From Kosakonia pseudosacchari (GTDB lineage Bacteria > Pseudomonadota > Gammaproteobacteria > Enterobacterales > Enterobacteriaceae): a stretch of DNA of 64,000 nucleotides. The stretch is taken from assembly GCF_900184035.1 (NCBI RefSeq), contig NZ_FXWP01000013.1, forward strand, positions 124,001-188,000. Reading direction: 5' to 3'. The position numbers and the translations under genes are program-made. The notes below the pieces were generated by a model. The model was not told where the DNA came from, ran no database searches, and worked only from the letters and a program-made list of their open reading frames with translations. Below are positions 57,195-64,000 of the stretch, piece by piece (the stretch's first letter is position 1; each line of letters begins with the position of its first letter).

Positions 57195-57949
57195 TGGCCG
57201 GTCTGGATTTTACCGGCAAAATTGTCTGGGTGACCGGTGCCGGTAAAGGCATCGGTTACGCCACCGCGCAGGCCTTTGTCGAGGCGGGCGCACAGGTGAC
57301 TGGTTTTGATCTGGCCTTTGGCGGCACGGATTACCCCTTCTCCTGTGAAGTGGTGGACGTTGCCGATGCCGGGCAAGTACAGGCGGTATGCCAGCGCGTG
57401 CTGGCGCAGAGCGCGCGGCTGGATGTGCTGGTGAACGCCGCCGGGGTTTTACATATGGGCGCCACCGATGAGCTGACACCAGAAGCCTGGCAAACCACTT
57501 TTGCAGTTAACGTTGGCGGCGCGTTTAACCTGTTTCAGCAGACGATGGCGCAATTTCGCCGTCAGCAAAGCGGGGCGATAGTCACCGTCGCATCCGATGC
57601 GGCGCACACACCGCGTATTGGCATGAGCGCCTATGGCGCATCGAAAGCGGCGCTGAAAAGCCTGGCGCTCACCGTCGGTCTTGAGCTGGCGGCAAGCCAT
57701 GTGCGCTGCAACATTGTCTCGCCGGGTTCGACTGATACTGATATGCAGCGCACGCTGTGGGTGAGCGATGACGCCGAACAGCAGCGGATTCGCGGTTTTG
57801 GCGAGCAGTTTAAGCTCGGCATTCCACTGGGGAAAATCGCCCGCCCGCAGGAGGTGGCGAACACCATTTTGTTCCTCGCGTCCGATCTGGCAAGCCATAT
57901 CACTTTGCAGGACATCGTGGTGGATGGCGGCTCAACGCTGGGGGCGTAG
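57194..57949 (+). CDS. entA: 2,3-dihydro-2,3-dihydroxybenzoate dehydrogenase
   Basis: A 251-residue SDR that oxidises 2,3-dihydro-DHB to DHB with NAD+. The cofactor motif is VTGAGKGIGYA, NAAG stands near 85 and the catalytic Tyr/Lys in MSAYGASKAAL; VDGGSTLGA is the family end. The start ATG overlaps the entB stop by one base; a longer frame into entB is not supported. Confidence 0.96.
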   Translation: MAGLDFTGKIVWVTGAGKGIGYATAQAFVEAGAQVTGFDLAFGGTDYPFSCEVVDVADAGQVQAVCQRVLAQSARLDVLVNAAGVLHMGATDELTPEAWQTTFAVNVGGAFNLFQQTMAQFRRQQSGAIVTVASDAAHTPRIGMSAYGASKAALKSLALTVGLELAASHVRCNIVSPGSTDTDMQRTLWVSDDAEQQRIRGFGEQFKLGIPLGKIARPQEVANTILFLASDLASHITLQDIVVDGGSTLGA

Positions 57950-58363
57950 ATGATCTGGAAACGTCATTTAACGCTTGCAGAACTGAATGCGACCAGCGAA
58001 AACACGCTGGTGGCGCATCTGGCAATGGTTTATACCCGCATTGGTGATGATTTCCTTGAGGCGGAAATGCCGGTGGATAGCCGCACGCATCAACCGTTTG
58101 GCCTGCTGCATGGCGGTGCTTCGGCGGCGCTGGCGGAAACGCTGGGATCGATGGCGGGCTATCTGATGACCCGCGACGGCCAGTGTGTGGTGGGCACGGA
58201 ATTAAACGCCACCCATCATCGCCCGGTTTCACAGGGGAAAGTGCGCGGCGTTTGCCAGCCGCTGCACCTTGGCCGGCAAAACCAAAGCTGGGAAATCGTG
58301 GTGTTTGACGAACAAGGCCGACGCTGCTGCACCTGTCGCCTCAGCACGGCGGTGCTGGGGTAG
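57950..58363 (+). CDS. entH: Proofreading thioesterase of enterobactin synthesis
   Basis: A 137-residue hotdog-fold thioesterase (EntH/YbdB), same length as in E. coli, that clears wrongly loaded groups from EntB. The motif [25 protein letters not shown] holds the HGG and catalytic Glu. It begins directly after the entA stop and ends the operon. Confidence 0.95.
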   Translation: MIWKRHLTLAELNATSENTLVAHLAMVYTRIGDDFLEAEMPVDSRTHQPFGLLHGGASAALAETLGSMAGYLMTRDGQCVVGTELNATHHRPVSQGKVRGVCQPLHLGRQNQSWEIVVFDEQGRRCCTCRLSTAVLG

Positions 58364-58369
58364 TTTCGT

Positions 58370-58389
58370 CCTCTCCTTGACGGGAGAGG
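58370..58389. terminator. Short hairpin between entH and cstA
   Basis: CCTCTCC/GGAGAGG with a 6-base loop, 6 bases after the entH stop. No T run, so weak or partial termination. Confidence 0.35.
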
Positions 58390-58531
58390 GCGCATTCTTG
58401 CGATCCCGTTAACACAATCAGGTAAATGCCTGGTGGCAGGGCAAATTTCCCATGTTTCAAAGTTGTTAAAACCCGCGAGTTGATATAGATACAAAATGTA
58501 ACATCTCTCTGTCTCTCAACGGATACCCGCT

Positions 58532-60637
58532 ATGAACAACTCAGGGAAATACCTTATTTGGGGCGTGCTGTCGTTGGTTGGCGCATTTGCCCTCGGCTAT
58601 ATCGCGCTTAATCGCGGTGAACAGATCAACGCGCTGTGGATAGTGGTGGCCGCGGTCTGTATCTACCTTATCGCTTACCGTTTTTACGGCCTCTACATCG
58701 CCAAAAATGTGCTGCAGGTTGACCCAACGCGCATGACTCCGGCGGTGCGTTACAACGATGGCCTTGACTACGTGCCGACAGACAAAAAAGTGCTGTTCGG
58801 TCACCATTTTGCGGCGATTGCCGGGGCAGGTCCGCTGGTGGGGCCGGTGCTGGCGGCGCAAATGGGCTATTTACCGGGCATGATCTGGATCCTCGCGGGC
58901 GTCGTGCTGGCCGGTGCGGTGCAGGATTTCATGGTGCTGTTTATCTCCACCCGCCGCGACGGGCGTTCGCTCGGCGAGATGGTGAAAGCGGAGATGGGGC
59001 CGACCGTCGGCGTGATTGCGCTGGTGGCGACCTTTATGATCATGGTGATCATTCTCGCGGTGCTGGCGATGATTGTTGTCAAAGCGCTGACCCACAGCCC
59101 GTGGGGAACCTACACCGTCGCCTTTACCATTCCGCTGGCCATTTTTATGGGCATCTACATCCGCTATCTGCGCCCTGGGCGCATTGGCGAAGTGTCGGTG
59201 ATTGGCCTGGTGCTGCTGGTATTCGCCATTATTTCTGGCGGCTGGGTGGCAGCGAATCCGGCGATAGCGCCGTATTTTGATTACACCGGTGTGCAGTTGA
59301 CGTGGATGCTGGTGGGCTACGGTTTTATCGCTTCGGTGCTGCCGGTATGGCTGCTGCTGGCACCGCGTGATTACCTGTCAACGTTCCTGAAAATCGGCAC
59401 CATTATTGGCCTGGCGATTGGCATTCTGATCATGCGCCCGACGCTGACCATGCCTGCGCTGACCAAATTTGTCGACGGCACCGGCCCGGTGTGGACCGGT
59501 AACCTGTTCCCGTTCCTGTTTATTACCATCGCCTGTGGCGCGGTGTCTGGCTTCCATGCACTGATTTCCTCCGGCACCACGCCGAAGATGCTCGCCAGTG
59601 AAGGGCAGGCTTGTTTTATCGGTTACGGCGGCATGTTGATGGAGTCGTTTGTAGCGATCATGGCGCTGGTGTCGGCGTGCATTATTGATCCGGGCGTCTA
59701 CTTCGCCATGAACAGCCCGATGGCGGTATTAGCGCCAGCCGGAACCGCCGATGTGGTGGCCTCGGCGGCACAGGTGGTGAGCGGCTGGGGCTTTAGTATT
59801 ACCCCGGATGCGCTCCGGCAGATTGCCAGCGAAGTGGGCGAGCAGTCGATCATTTCACGCGCGGGCGGCGCGCCAACGCTGGCGGTGGGCATGGCCTACA
59901 TTCTGCACGGTGCGCTCGGCGGCCTGATGGATGTCTCGTTCTGGTATCACTTCGCCATTCTGTTTGAGGCGCTGTTTATTCTGACGGCGGTCGATGCGGG
60001 AACGCGCGCGGCGCGCTTTATGCTGCAGGATTTACTCGGCGTGATTTCGCCGAATCTCAAACGCACGGAATCACTTCCTGCTAACCTGCTGGCAACCGGC
60101 TTGTGCGTGCTGGCGTGGGGCTACTTCCTGCACCAGGGCGTCGTTGATCCGCTCGGCGGTATTAACACCCTGTGGCCGCTGTTTGGTATTGCCAACCAGA
60201 TGCTGGCGGGCATGGCGCTGATGCTGTGTGCGGTGGTGCTGTTCAAGATGAAACGCCAGCGTTATGCATGGGTGGCGCTGCTGCCGACAGCCTGGCTGCT
60301 GGTTTGTACGCTTACCGCTGGCTGGCAAAAAGCCTTTAGCCCGGATGCGAAAGTGGGCTTCCTGGCGATTGCCAATAAATTCCAGGCGATGATCGACAGC
60401 GGTAACATTCCGGCGCAGTATACCCAGTCGCAACTGGCGCAACTGGTGTTTAACAACCGCCTGGATGCTGGTTTAACCATCTTCTTTATGGTTGTGGTGG
60501 TGGTGCTGGCGTTCTATTCGCTGAAAACCGCGCTGGCGGCGCTGAAAGACGATCAACCGACAGCGAACGAGACGCCGTATCAGGAAATGACGGGCGATGT
60601 TGAGCAGATTGTCGGCCAGGCAAAAGGCGTGCATTAA
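58532..60637 (+). CDS. cstA: Carbon starvation protein A (pyruvate/peptide transporter)
   Basis: A 701-residue inner-membrane protein, the same length as E. coli CstA, with about 18 helices. Marker segments are DYVPTDKKVLFGHHFAAIAGAGPLVGPVLAAQMGYLPG near residue 75 and SGFHALISSGTTPKMLASE near 335. CstA proteins are proton-coupled pyruvate (and perhaps peptide) uptake systems induced by carbon starvation. The small partner gene ybdD follows 20 bases later. Confidence 0.95.
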   Translation: MNNSGKYLIWGVLSLVGAFALGYIALNRGEQINALWIVVAAVCIYLIAYRFYGLYIAKNVLQVDPTRMTPAVRYNDGLDYVPTDKKVLFGHHFAAIAGAGPLVGPVLAAQMGYLPGMIWILAGVVLAGAVQDFMVLFISTRRDGRSLGEMVKAEMGPTVGVIALVATFMIMVIILAVLAMIVVKALTHSPWGTYTVAFTIPLAIFMGIYIRYLRPGRIGEVSVIGLVLLVFAIISGGWVAANPAIAPYFDYTGVQLTWMLVGYGFIASVLPVWLLLAPRDYLSTFLKIGTIIGLAIGILIMRPTLTMPALTKFVDGTGPVWTGNLFPFLFITIACGAVSGFHALISSGTTPKMLASEGQACFIGYGGMLMESFVAIMALVSACIIDPGVYFAMNSPMAVLAPAGTADVVASAAQVVSGWGFSITPDALRQIASEVGEQSIISRAGGAPTLAVGMAYILHGALGGLMDVSFWYHFAILFEALFILTAVDAGTRAARFMLQDLLGVISPNLKRTESLPANLLATGLCVLAWGYFLHQGVVDPLGGINTLWPLFGIANQMLAGMALMLCAVVLFKMKRQRYAWVALLPTAWLLVCTLTAGWQKAFSPDAKVGFLAIANKFQAMIDSGNIPAQYTQSQLAQLVFNNRLDAGLTIFFMVVVVVLAFYSLKTALAALKDDQPTANETPYQEMTGDVEQIVGQAKGVH

Positions 60638-60657
60638 TCGCGTAACGCGGAGGTTTT

Positions 60658-60855
60658 ATGTTCGATACGCTTTCAAAAGCCGGGAAGTATTTAGGCCAGG
60701 CGGCGAAAATGATGATTGGCGTTCCGGATTACGACAACTATGTCGAGCATATGCGCGTGACGCACCCGGAGCAGACGCCGATGACCTATGAGGAGTTTTT
60801 CCGCGAGCGCCAGGATGCGCGTTACGGCGGGAAAGGTGGCGCACGCTGCTGTTAA
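60658..60855 (+). CDS. ybdD: YbdD small protein, CstA partner
   Basis: A 65-residue YbdD/YjiX family protein: [25 protein letters not shown] followed by [23 protein letters not shown] with the Cys-Cys end. The homologue YjiX is needed for pyruvate uptake by BtsT, so YbdD is thought to serve CstA. AGG precedes the ATG. Confidence 0.95.
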   Translation: MFDTLSKAGKYLGQAAKMMIGVPDYDNYVEHMRVTHPEQTPMTYEEFFRERQDARYGGKGGARCC

Positions 60856-60867
60856 CCTCGCTTACGA

Positions 60868-60892
60868 AAAAGCGGCGCACAGCGCCGCTTTT
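60868..60892. terminator. Bidirectional terminator
   Basis: AAAAGCGGCGC/GCGCCGCTTTT, an 11-bp stem with an ACA loop and T-rich flanks on both strands, between ybdD and the convergent SDR gene. Confidence 0.85.
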
Positions 60893-60906
60893 CTTTTACG
60901 TCGGGA

Positions 60907-61650
60907 TCAGGCGTTTGTCCCGCCATCAACCACAATATCCGCACCGGTAATCTGCTTCGCCGCCGGGCTTGCGAGGAAAGCGACCGCTTCGGCAATATCC
61001 TGCGCTTCGCCGTAATGCCCCAGCGCAATCATACGGCGCTGCTCCTCCGCGCCTTCGCCATCGGCCGGGTTCATGTCGCTGTCTGTCGAACCGGGTTTCA
61101 CCATATTGACGGTAATGCCGCGTGAGCCCAGATCCCGCGCCAGCCCGCGCGTTAGCGAGTTCAGCGCCGATTTGGTCATCGAATAAATGGCGATATCTTT
61201 AAACGGCACGCGATCGGAGAGGCAACTGCCGATATTGATAATGCGCCCGCCGTCCGGCAGGTGCGGAATTGCTGCCTGGGTGGCGTAGACCACGCCGCGA
61301 ATATTGACGTTGATCATCGCGTCAATATCTTCCTGCGCCATGGCTTCTAACTGCCCGGCGCGCGCGATGCCGGCGTTATTGACCAGAATATCCAGCCCGC
61401 CGAGTTGCTGTACGGTTTGATCAACAGCGGCGCGGGCTGCTTGTGGCTCGGCGCTGTTGGCCTGGATCGCCACGGCGTTACGCCCCAGCGCACGGATCTC
61501 TTCTACAACAGCGTGTGCTTTATCGGCGGATTTTTCCCAGGTGATGGCGACGTCCGCCCCTTCCCGCGCCAGCGTTAAGGCAATGGCTTTGCCGAGACCA
61601 CGGCTCGCACCGGTGACCAGCGCGCGTTTTCCTGCAAGTGAATGTGACAT
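60907..61650 (-). CDS. SDR-family oxidoreductase
   Basis: A 247-residue classical SDR. The cofactor motif is VTGASRGLGKA, NNAG at about 86, the catalytic residues in NIGSCLSDRVPFKDIAIYSMTKSAL and the SDR end VDGGTNA. This combination resembles BdcA-type proteins. GGAGAC precedes the ATG. It is divergent from a TetR gene with a palindrome between them, so it is very likely repressed by that regulator. In E. coli the bdcA-bdcR pair has the same layout. Confidence 0.85.
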   Translation of the reverse strand: MSHSLAGKRALVTGASRGLGKAIALTLAREGADVAITWEKSADKAHAVVEEIRALGRNAVAIQANSAEPQAARAAVDQTVQQLGGLDILVNNAGIARAGQLEAMAQEDIDAMINVNIRGVVYATQAAIPHLPDGGRIINIGSCLSDRVPFKDIAIYSMTKSALNSLTRGLARDLGSRGITVNMVKPGSTDSDMNPADGEGAEEQRRMIALGHYGEAQDIAEAVAFLASPAAKQITGADIVVDGGTNA

Positions 61651-61661
61651 GGTGTCTCCTG

Positions 61662-61687
61662 AATTATGTGTCGATTGATACATAATT
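61662..61687. promoter_or_regulatory. Palindromic operator for the TetR regulator
   Basis: AATTATGT at 61662-61669 and its exact complement at 61680-61687, with further pairing inside (two mismatches over 12 bp), lie 12 bases upstream of the SDR gene in the divergent region. This is the expected form of a TetR-dimer site. Confidence 0.7.
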
Positions 61688-61760
61688 AAAATAAACAGGC
61701 TTCCATACATTCGTCAATCTTATTAATATACCGATCAGCACAAAATGCGAGGAGGCGAAA

Positions 61761-62348
61761 GTGAGCCGGGGAAGACCACGGGAATTTGACCGTACCGAGG
61801 CGTTGAATAAAGCGATGAAACTCTTCTGGCAGAAGGGTTACACGGCGACATCCATGAACGATCTCTACGAGGCGATGGGCATCAAATCGCCGAGCCTGTA
61901 TGCGGCGTTCGGCAGTAAAGAAGATCTCTACGATGAGGTGTTGCAGCACTACGAACAGTGCGTTGCGCCGCTTATCTGGGGCGATATGGCAAACGAGCCA
62001 TCGCCGAAAAAGGCCATTGCGCAGTGGCTGGCGCGTTCAGCGGAGATTTTAACGCGTTGCGATTTGCCGCACGGCTGCATGGTGACGCTTTCCGCTGTCG
62101 CCAGCGAAGGCAATGAGCGTCTCGGCGAGCGGGTGCGGCAGTTGCGTGACGGTGGGATTGCGCAGTTAAAAGCGCGCCTGAGCGAAGCACAAGAACGCGG
62201 TGAGTTGCCTGCGGCGACCGATATCGACGCGCTGACCCGGTTGTATGTCAGCATCCAGCAGGGGATGTCGATTCAGGCGCGCGACGGCGCAAGCCGGGAA
62301 ACACTGCTCGGCATCGCGCGGATGGCAATGGGGTTGTGGCCTGCATAA
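61761..62348 (+). CDS. TetR-family repressor (BdcR-like)
   Basis: A 195-residue TetR protein. The HTH covers RTEALNKAMKLFWQKGYTATSMNDLYEAMGIKSPSLYAAFGSKEDLYDEV. The C-terminal ligand domain carries CDLPHGCMVTLSAVASEG, a pattern of the DhaR/AcuR-like group. A GTG start follows GGAGGC. Its target is the divergent SDR gene. Confidence 0.85.
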   Translation: MSRGRPREFDRTEALNKAMKLFWQKGYTATSMNDLYEAMGIKSPSLYAAFGSKEDLYDEVLQHYEQCVAPLIWGDMANEPSPKKAIAQWLARSAEILTRCDLPHGCMVTLSAVASEGNERLGERVRQLRDGGIAQLKARLSEAQERGELPAATDIDALTRLYVSIQQGMSIQARDGASRETLLGIARMAMGLWPA

Positions 62349-62375
62349 TCCCGAAAAGGGTCTCCGGGGATGGGC

Positions 62376-62651
62376 TTATCGATCTTCTTTGGTGTGCCAG
62401 ACACGCAAAATAATGATACGGGTGTCGGTCAGCTCGTAAATCATCTCGTAGCTACCGACAAATAACGAGCGGACGTCACGCGGCGAGAATGCGTCATCCG
62501 CCGGGCCTATTTGCGGATGCAGTAACAGCATTTCTGGCGCATCGGCAAGCATCGCGACGACCTTTCGCGCCGCTTCGGGATTTTTCAGAAATAAAAACCG
62601 GGATAATCTTTCGATATCCTGTAATGCAAGCAGCGTCCATTCTAATTGCAT
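62376..62651 (-). CDS. RelE/ParE-family toxin
   Basis: A 91-residue toxin. LEWTLLALQDIERLSRFLFLKNPEAARKV is the ParE-like N-terminal helical pair, and the end RSLFVGSYEMIYELTDTRIIILRVWHTKEDR is the sheet with terminal basic residues. RelE members cleave mRNA at the ribosome and ParE members act on gyrase; sequence alone favours ParE. It follows its antitoxin gene by 9 bases. Confidence 0.85.
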   Translation of the reverse strand: MQLEWTLLALQDIERLSRFLFLKNPEAARKVVAMLADAPEMLLLHPQIGPADDAFSPRDVRSLFVGSYEMIYELTDTRIIILRVWHTKEDR

Positions 62652-62660
62652 GAAAAATAC

Positions 62661-62933
62661 CTATTTTCGGGGCGTTGGTAAGGGAAGTGGATTAGCCGTC
62701 CCCAGGCTTTTAAGCCAATTTGTGGCTTCTGCATTACTGAGCGTTTCACCACGCTCTACAGCCTCCAGCCCTTGCTGGATCATCGATTGTCGCAACTCCG
62801 CGCGCTCGACATATTCTGCCAGCGCACGCTTGATTATCCAGCCGCGCGAGCGCTCGCTACTTTCTGCGAGTAAATCAACTTTCTGCGCGAGTTCAATTGG
62901 GACGTGCGCGGTTAGCACTTTGGTCTCAGGCAT
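62661..62933 (-). CDS. Ribbon-helix-helix antitoxin
   Basis: A 90-residue protein with the RHH pattern KVLTAHVPIELAQKVDLLAESSERSRGWIIKRALAEYVER at residues 5-45 and a flexible C-terminal part that would wrap the toxin (MIQQGLEAVERGETLSNAEATNWL). It is first in the toxin-antitoxin operon and probably represses it through the palindrome upstream. Confidence 0.85.
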   Translation of the reverse strand: MPETKVLTAHVPIELAQKVDLLAESSERSRGWIIKRALAEYVERAELRQSMIQQGLEAVERGETLSNAEATNWLKSLGTANPLPLPTPRK

Positions 62934-62953
62934 GTCGTCACCTTAAGCGATGT

Positions 62954-62968
62954 GATTTTTTAAAAATC
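62954..62968. promoter_or_regulatory. Palindrome upstream of the toxin-antitoxin operon
   Basis: GATTTTTTAAAAATC is a perfect 7-1-7 inverted repeat 21 bases before the antitoxin start, suited to be the autoregulatory operator. Confidence 0.5.
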
Positions 62969-63037
62969 GTAGCGATTAGGTTGGCGAATTTCAATTCTTT
63001 TGCAAGAAAAAACAGGCCACCGACGTGGCCCGTTTGT

Positions 63038-64000
63038 TTATGGTTGTGGAAAGACGATGTTATTACCCGGTGCTTCACGGTGCAGATGGATAAAGTTCAG
63101 GTGGCGCTCATACTGATCCAGTATGTCGATGATCACCTGCTCTTTGTTGTAATCCATCAAATCATTGCCCTGGCTGCCCTCCAGCAGGAAGGTTTCCAGG
63201 CGGAAGTAGTGCGATTTCCCGCTGCGTGCGCGGTAGGTAAAACCGGGTACGGAGTATTGCTGCGGCCATACCTGATAGACAAAATCTTGCTCCTCGCCGA
63301 GATGGACTCGCAGATCCAGGTGGCCCAGCGGCTGGCCTTCCTCCGGCGCGACCTTTTCAAGCGATACGCGTCCACCGCGCAGTTCCAGCTCTTTTGCCAC
63401 ATCCTGCATCGCCGGGTAAATCACCGTTTCCATCATCTGCCGGGTGTAATGCGTACCCGGATAATTCATTAGCCGCGAGAGGCGTTTTTTCCAGCTCAGA
63501 CGGTCGTTGCTCGCCGGAATATAAGGCGCGGTTTCGCGACTGGCGCTGGCGCGACGGTGATCTTCCACCTTCAGGGATTTATACAGCCCGGCCATAATAA
63601 AGAAGATCACAAAACTGAACGGTAAGCCCATGATGACCGTAGTGTTTTGCAGGGCGGAAATGCCGTTGGTCATCAGCATACCCATAGTCAGCACACCGAT
63701 GGCGACCGACCAGAAAATCCGCAGCCAGTTTGGCGCATCGCTATTGATATCTTTCAGCTTCGAGGTGAAGTTACCCAGTACCAGCGAGCCAGAATCCGCC
63801 GAGGTGACATAAAACAGCAGGCCGGTAATGGTGGCGACAGAAGCGCTGAGTTTAAACGCCGGGTACTGCGCCAGCAGGCTGTAGAAACCGCGTTCAGCGT
63901 GGGAGATAACCTCCTGGGCGAATCCCGCATCACCGTGAATAATTTCATACAGCGCGGCATTACCAAACACTGACAGCCACAGCAGGGTGAAGGTAAACGG
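63038..64000 (-). CDS. betT: BetT-type choline transporter, C-terminal part (5' truncated by window edge)
   Basis: The frame is open to the window edge and encodes the last 320 residues of a BCCT transporter. Helices with LLWLSVFGNAALYEI, VTSADSGSLVLGNFTSKL (BCCT helix) and FWSVAIGVLTMGMLMTNGISALQ are present. The long cytoplasmic C-terminus (LEGSQGNDLMDYNKEQVIIDILDQYERHLNFIHLHREAPG) is that of BetT, where it senses osmotic strength. It would supply choline for glycine betaine synthesis. Confidence 0.88.
   Translation of the reverse strand, partial: PFTFTLLWLSVFGNAALYEIIHGDAGFAQEVISHAERGFYSLLAQYPAFKLSASVATITGLLFYVTSADSGSLVLGNFTSKLKDINSDAPNWLRIFWSVAIGVLTMGMLMTNGISALQNTTVIMGLPFSFVIFFIMAGLYKSLKVEDHRRASASRETAPYIPASNDRLSWKKRLSRLMNYPGTHYTRQMMETVIYPAMQDVAKELELRGGRVSLEKVAPEEGQPLGHLDLRVHLGEEQDFVYQVWPQQYSVPGFTYRARSGKSHYFRLETFLLEGSQGNDLMDYNKEQVIIDILDQYERHLNFIHLHREAPGNNIVFPQP

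Noticed and set aside
58390..58531. CRP site upstream of cstA
   Set aside because: E. coli cstA is CRP-dependent, but I could not find a convincing TGTGA-N6-TCACA match here by eye.

Overview
The window is a chromosomal segment from an Enterobacteriaceae member. The complete enterobactin locus keeps the Escherichia coli gene order (fepA, fes, ybdZ, entF, fepC/G/D, entS, fepB, entCEBAH, cstA, ybdD). The high G+C, the OmpC-type porin and a plant-type LuxR solo fit a plant-associated genus such as Kosakonia or an Enterobacter relative. The genus is an inference; no rRNA or other species marker is present.

Layout. 1-7.6 kb: the end of a LuxR-type regulator, then a proline-iminopeptidase gene, a quorum-sensing-type LuxR solo and a five-gene oligopeptide ABC importer. 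The LuxR protein carries the two ligand-pocket substitutions (W to M, Y to W) typical of plant-signal-responsive LuxR solos, and lux-box-like sites lie on both sides of its gene. 7.6-15.3 kb: a nucleoside-recognition membrane protein, a two-gene membrane/coiled-coil pair of unknown function, a FecBCD-type iron-siderophore importer divergent from an MFS transporter with a candidate Fur box between them, a 32-residue YoaK-like membrane protein and a KTSC protein. 15.3-20.2 kb: an AT-rich accessory stretch with a small ADP-ribosyltransferase-like protein, a membrane protein of unknown function, a LysR regulator, a LuxR-HTH regulator and a YjbE-like threonine-tailed exported protein. 20.2-35.6 kb: metabolic and regulatory genes (degenerate metallo-beta-lactamase-fold protein, DsbA-like protein, GlxA-type regulator, esterase-azoreductase-YciI operon, RamA-like regulator, porin, EAL/HDOD protein, aminotransferase, GNAT enzyme, chemoreceptor).

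35.7-60.9 kb is the enterobactin system: synthesis (EntCBADEFH, YbdZ), export (EntS), outer-membrane and ABC uptake (FepA, FepBCDG) and iron release (Fes), with Fur-box matches in all three divergent promoters. Its continuity is broken between entF and fepC, where E. coli has fepE. Here there is a complete orphan Tc-toxin C-component gene (TccC type) whose variable C-terminal tip resembles the anthrax oedema factor/CyaA/ExoY nucleotidyl cyclases. Behind it lies a decayed second TccC copy with a different tip broken at poly-A runs. No TcA or TcB gene is in the window.

60.9-64 kb: an SDR/TetR divergent pair with a palindromic operator, a RelE/ParE-RHH toxin-antitoxin pair and the C-terminal part of a BetT-type choline transporter.

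The most notable points are the cyclase-tipped orphan TccC inside the siderophore locus, the plant-type LuxR solo/pip/peptide-importer island, and the small enterotoxin-A-like ART protein.
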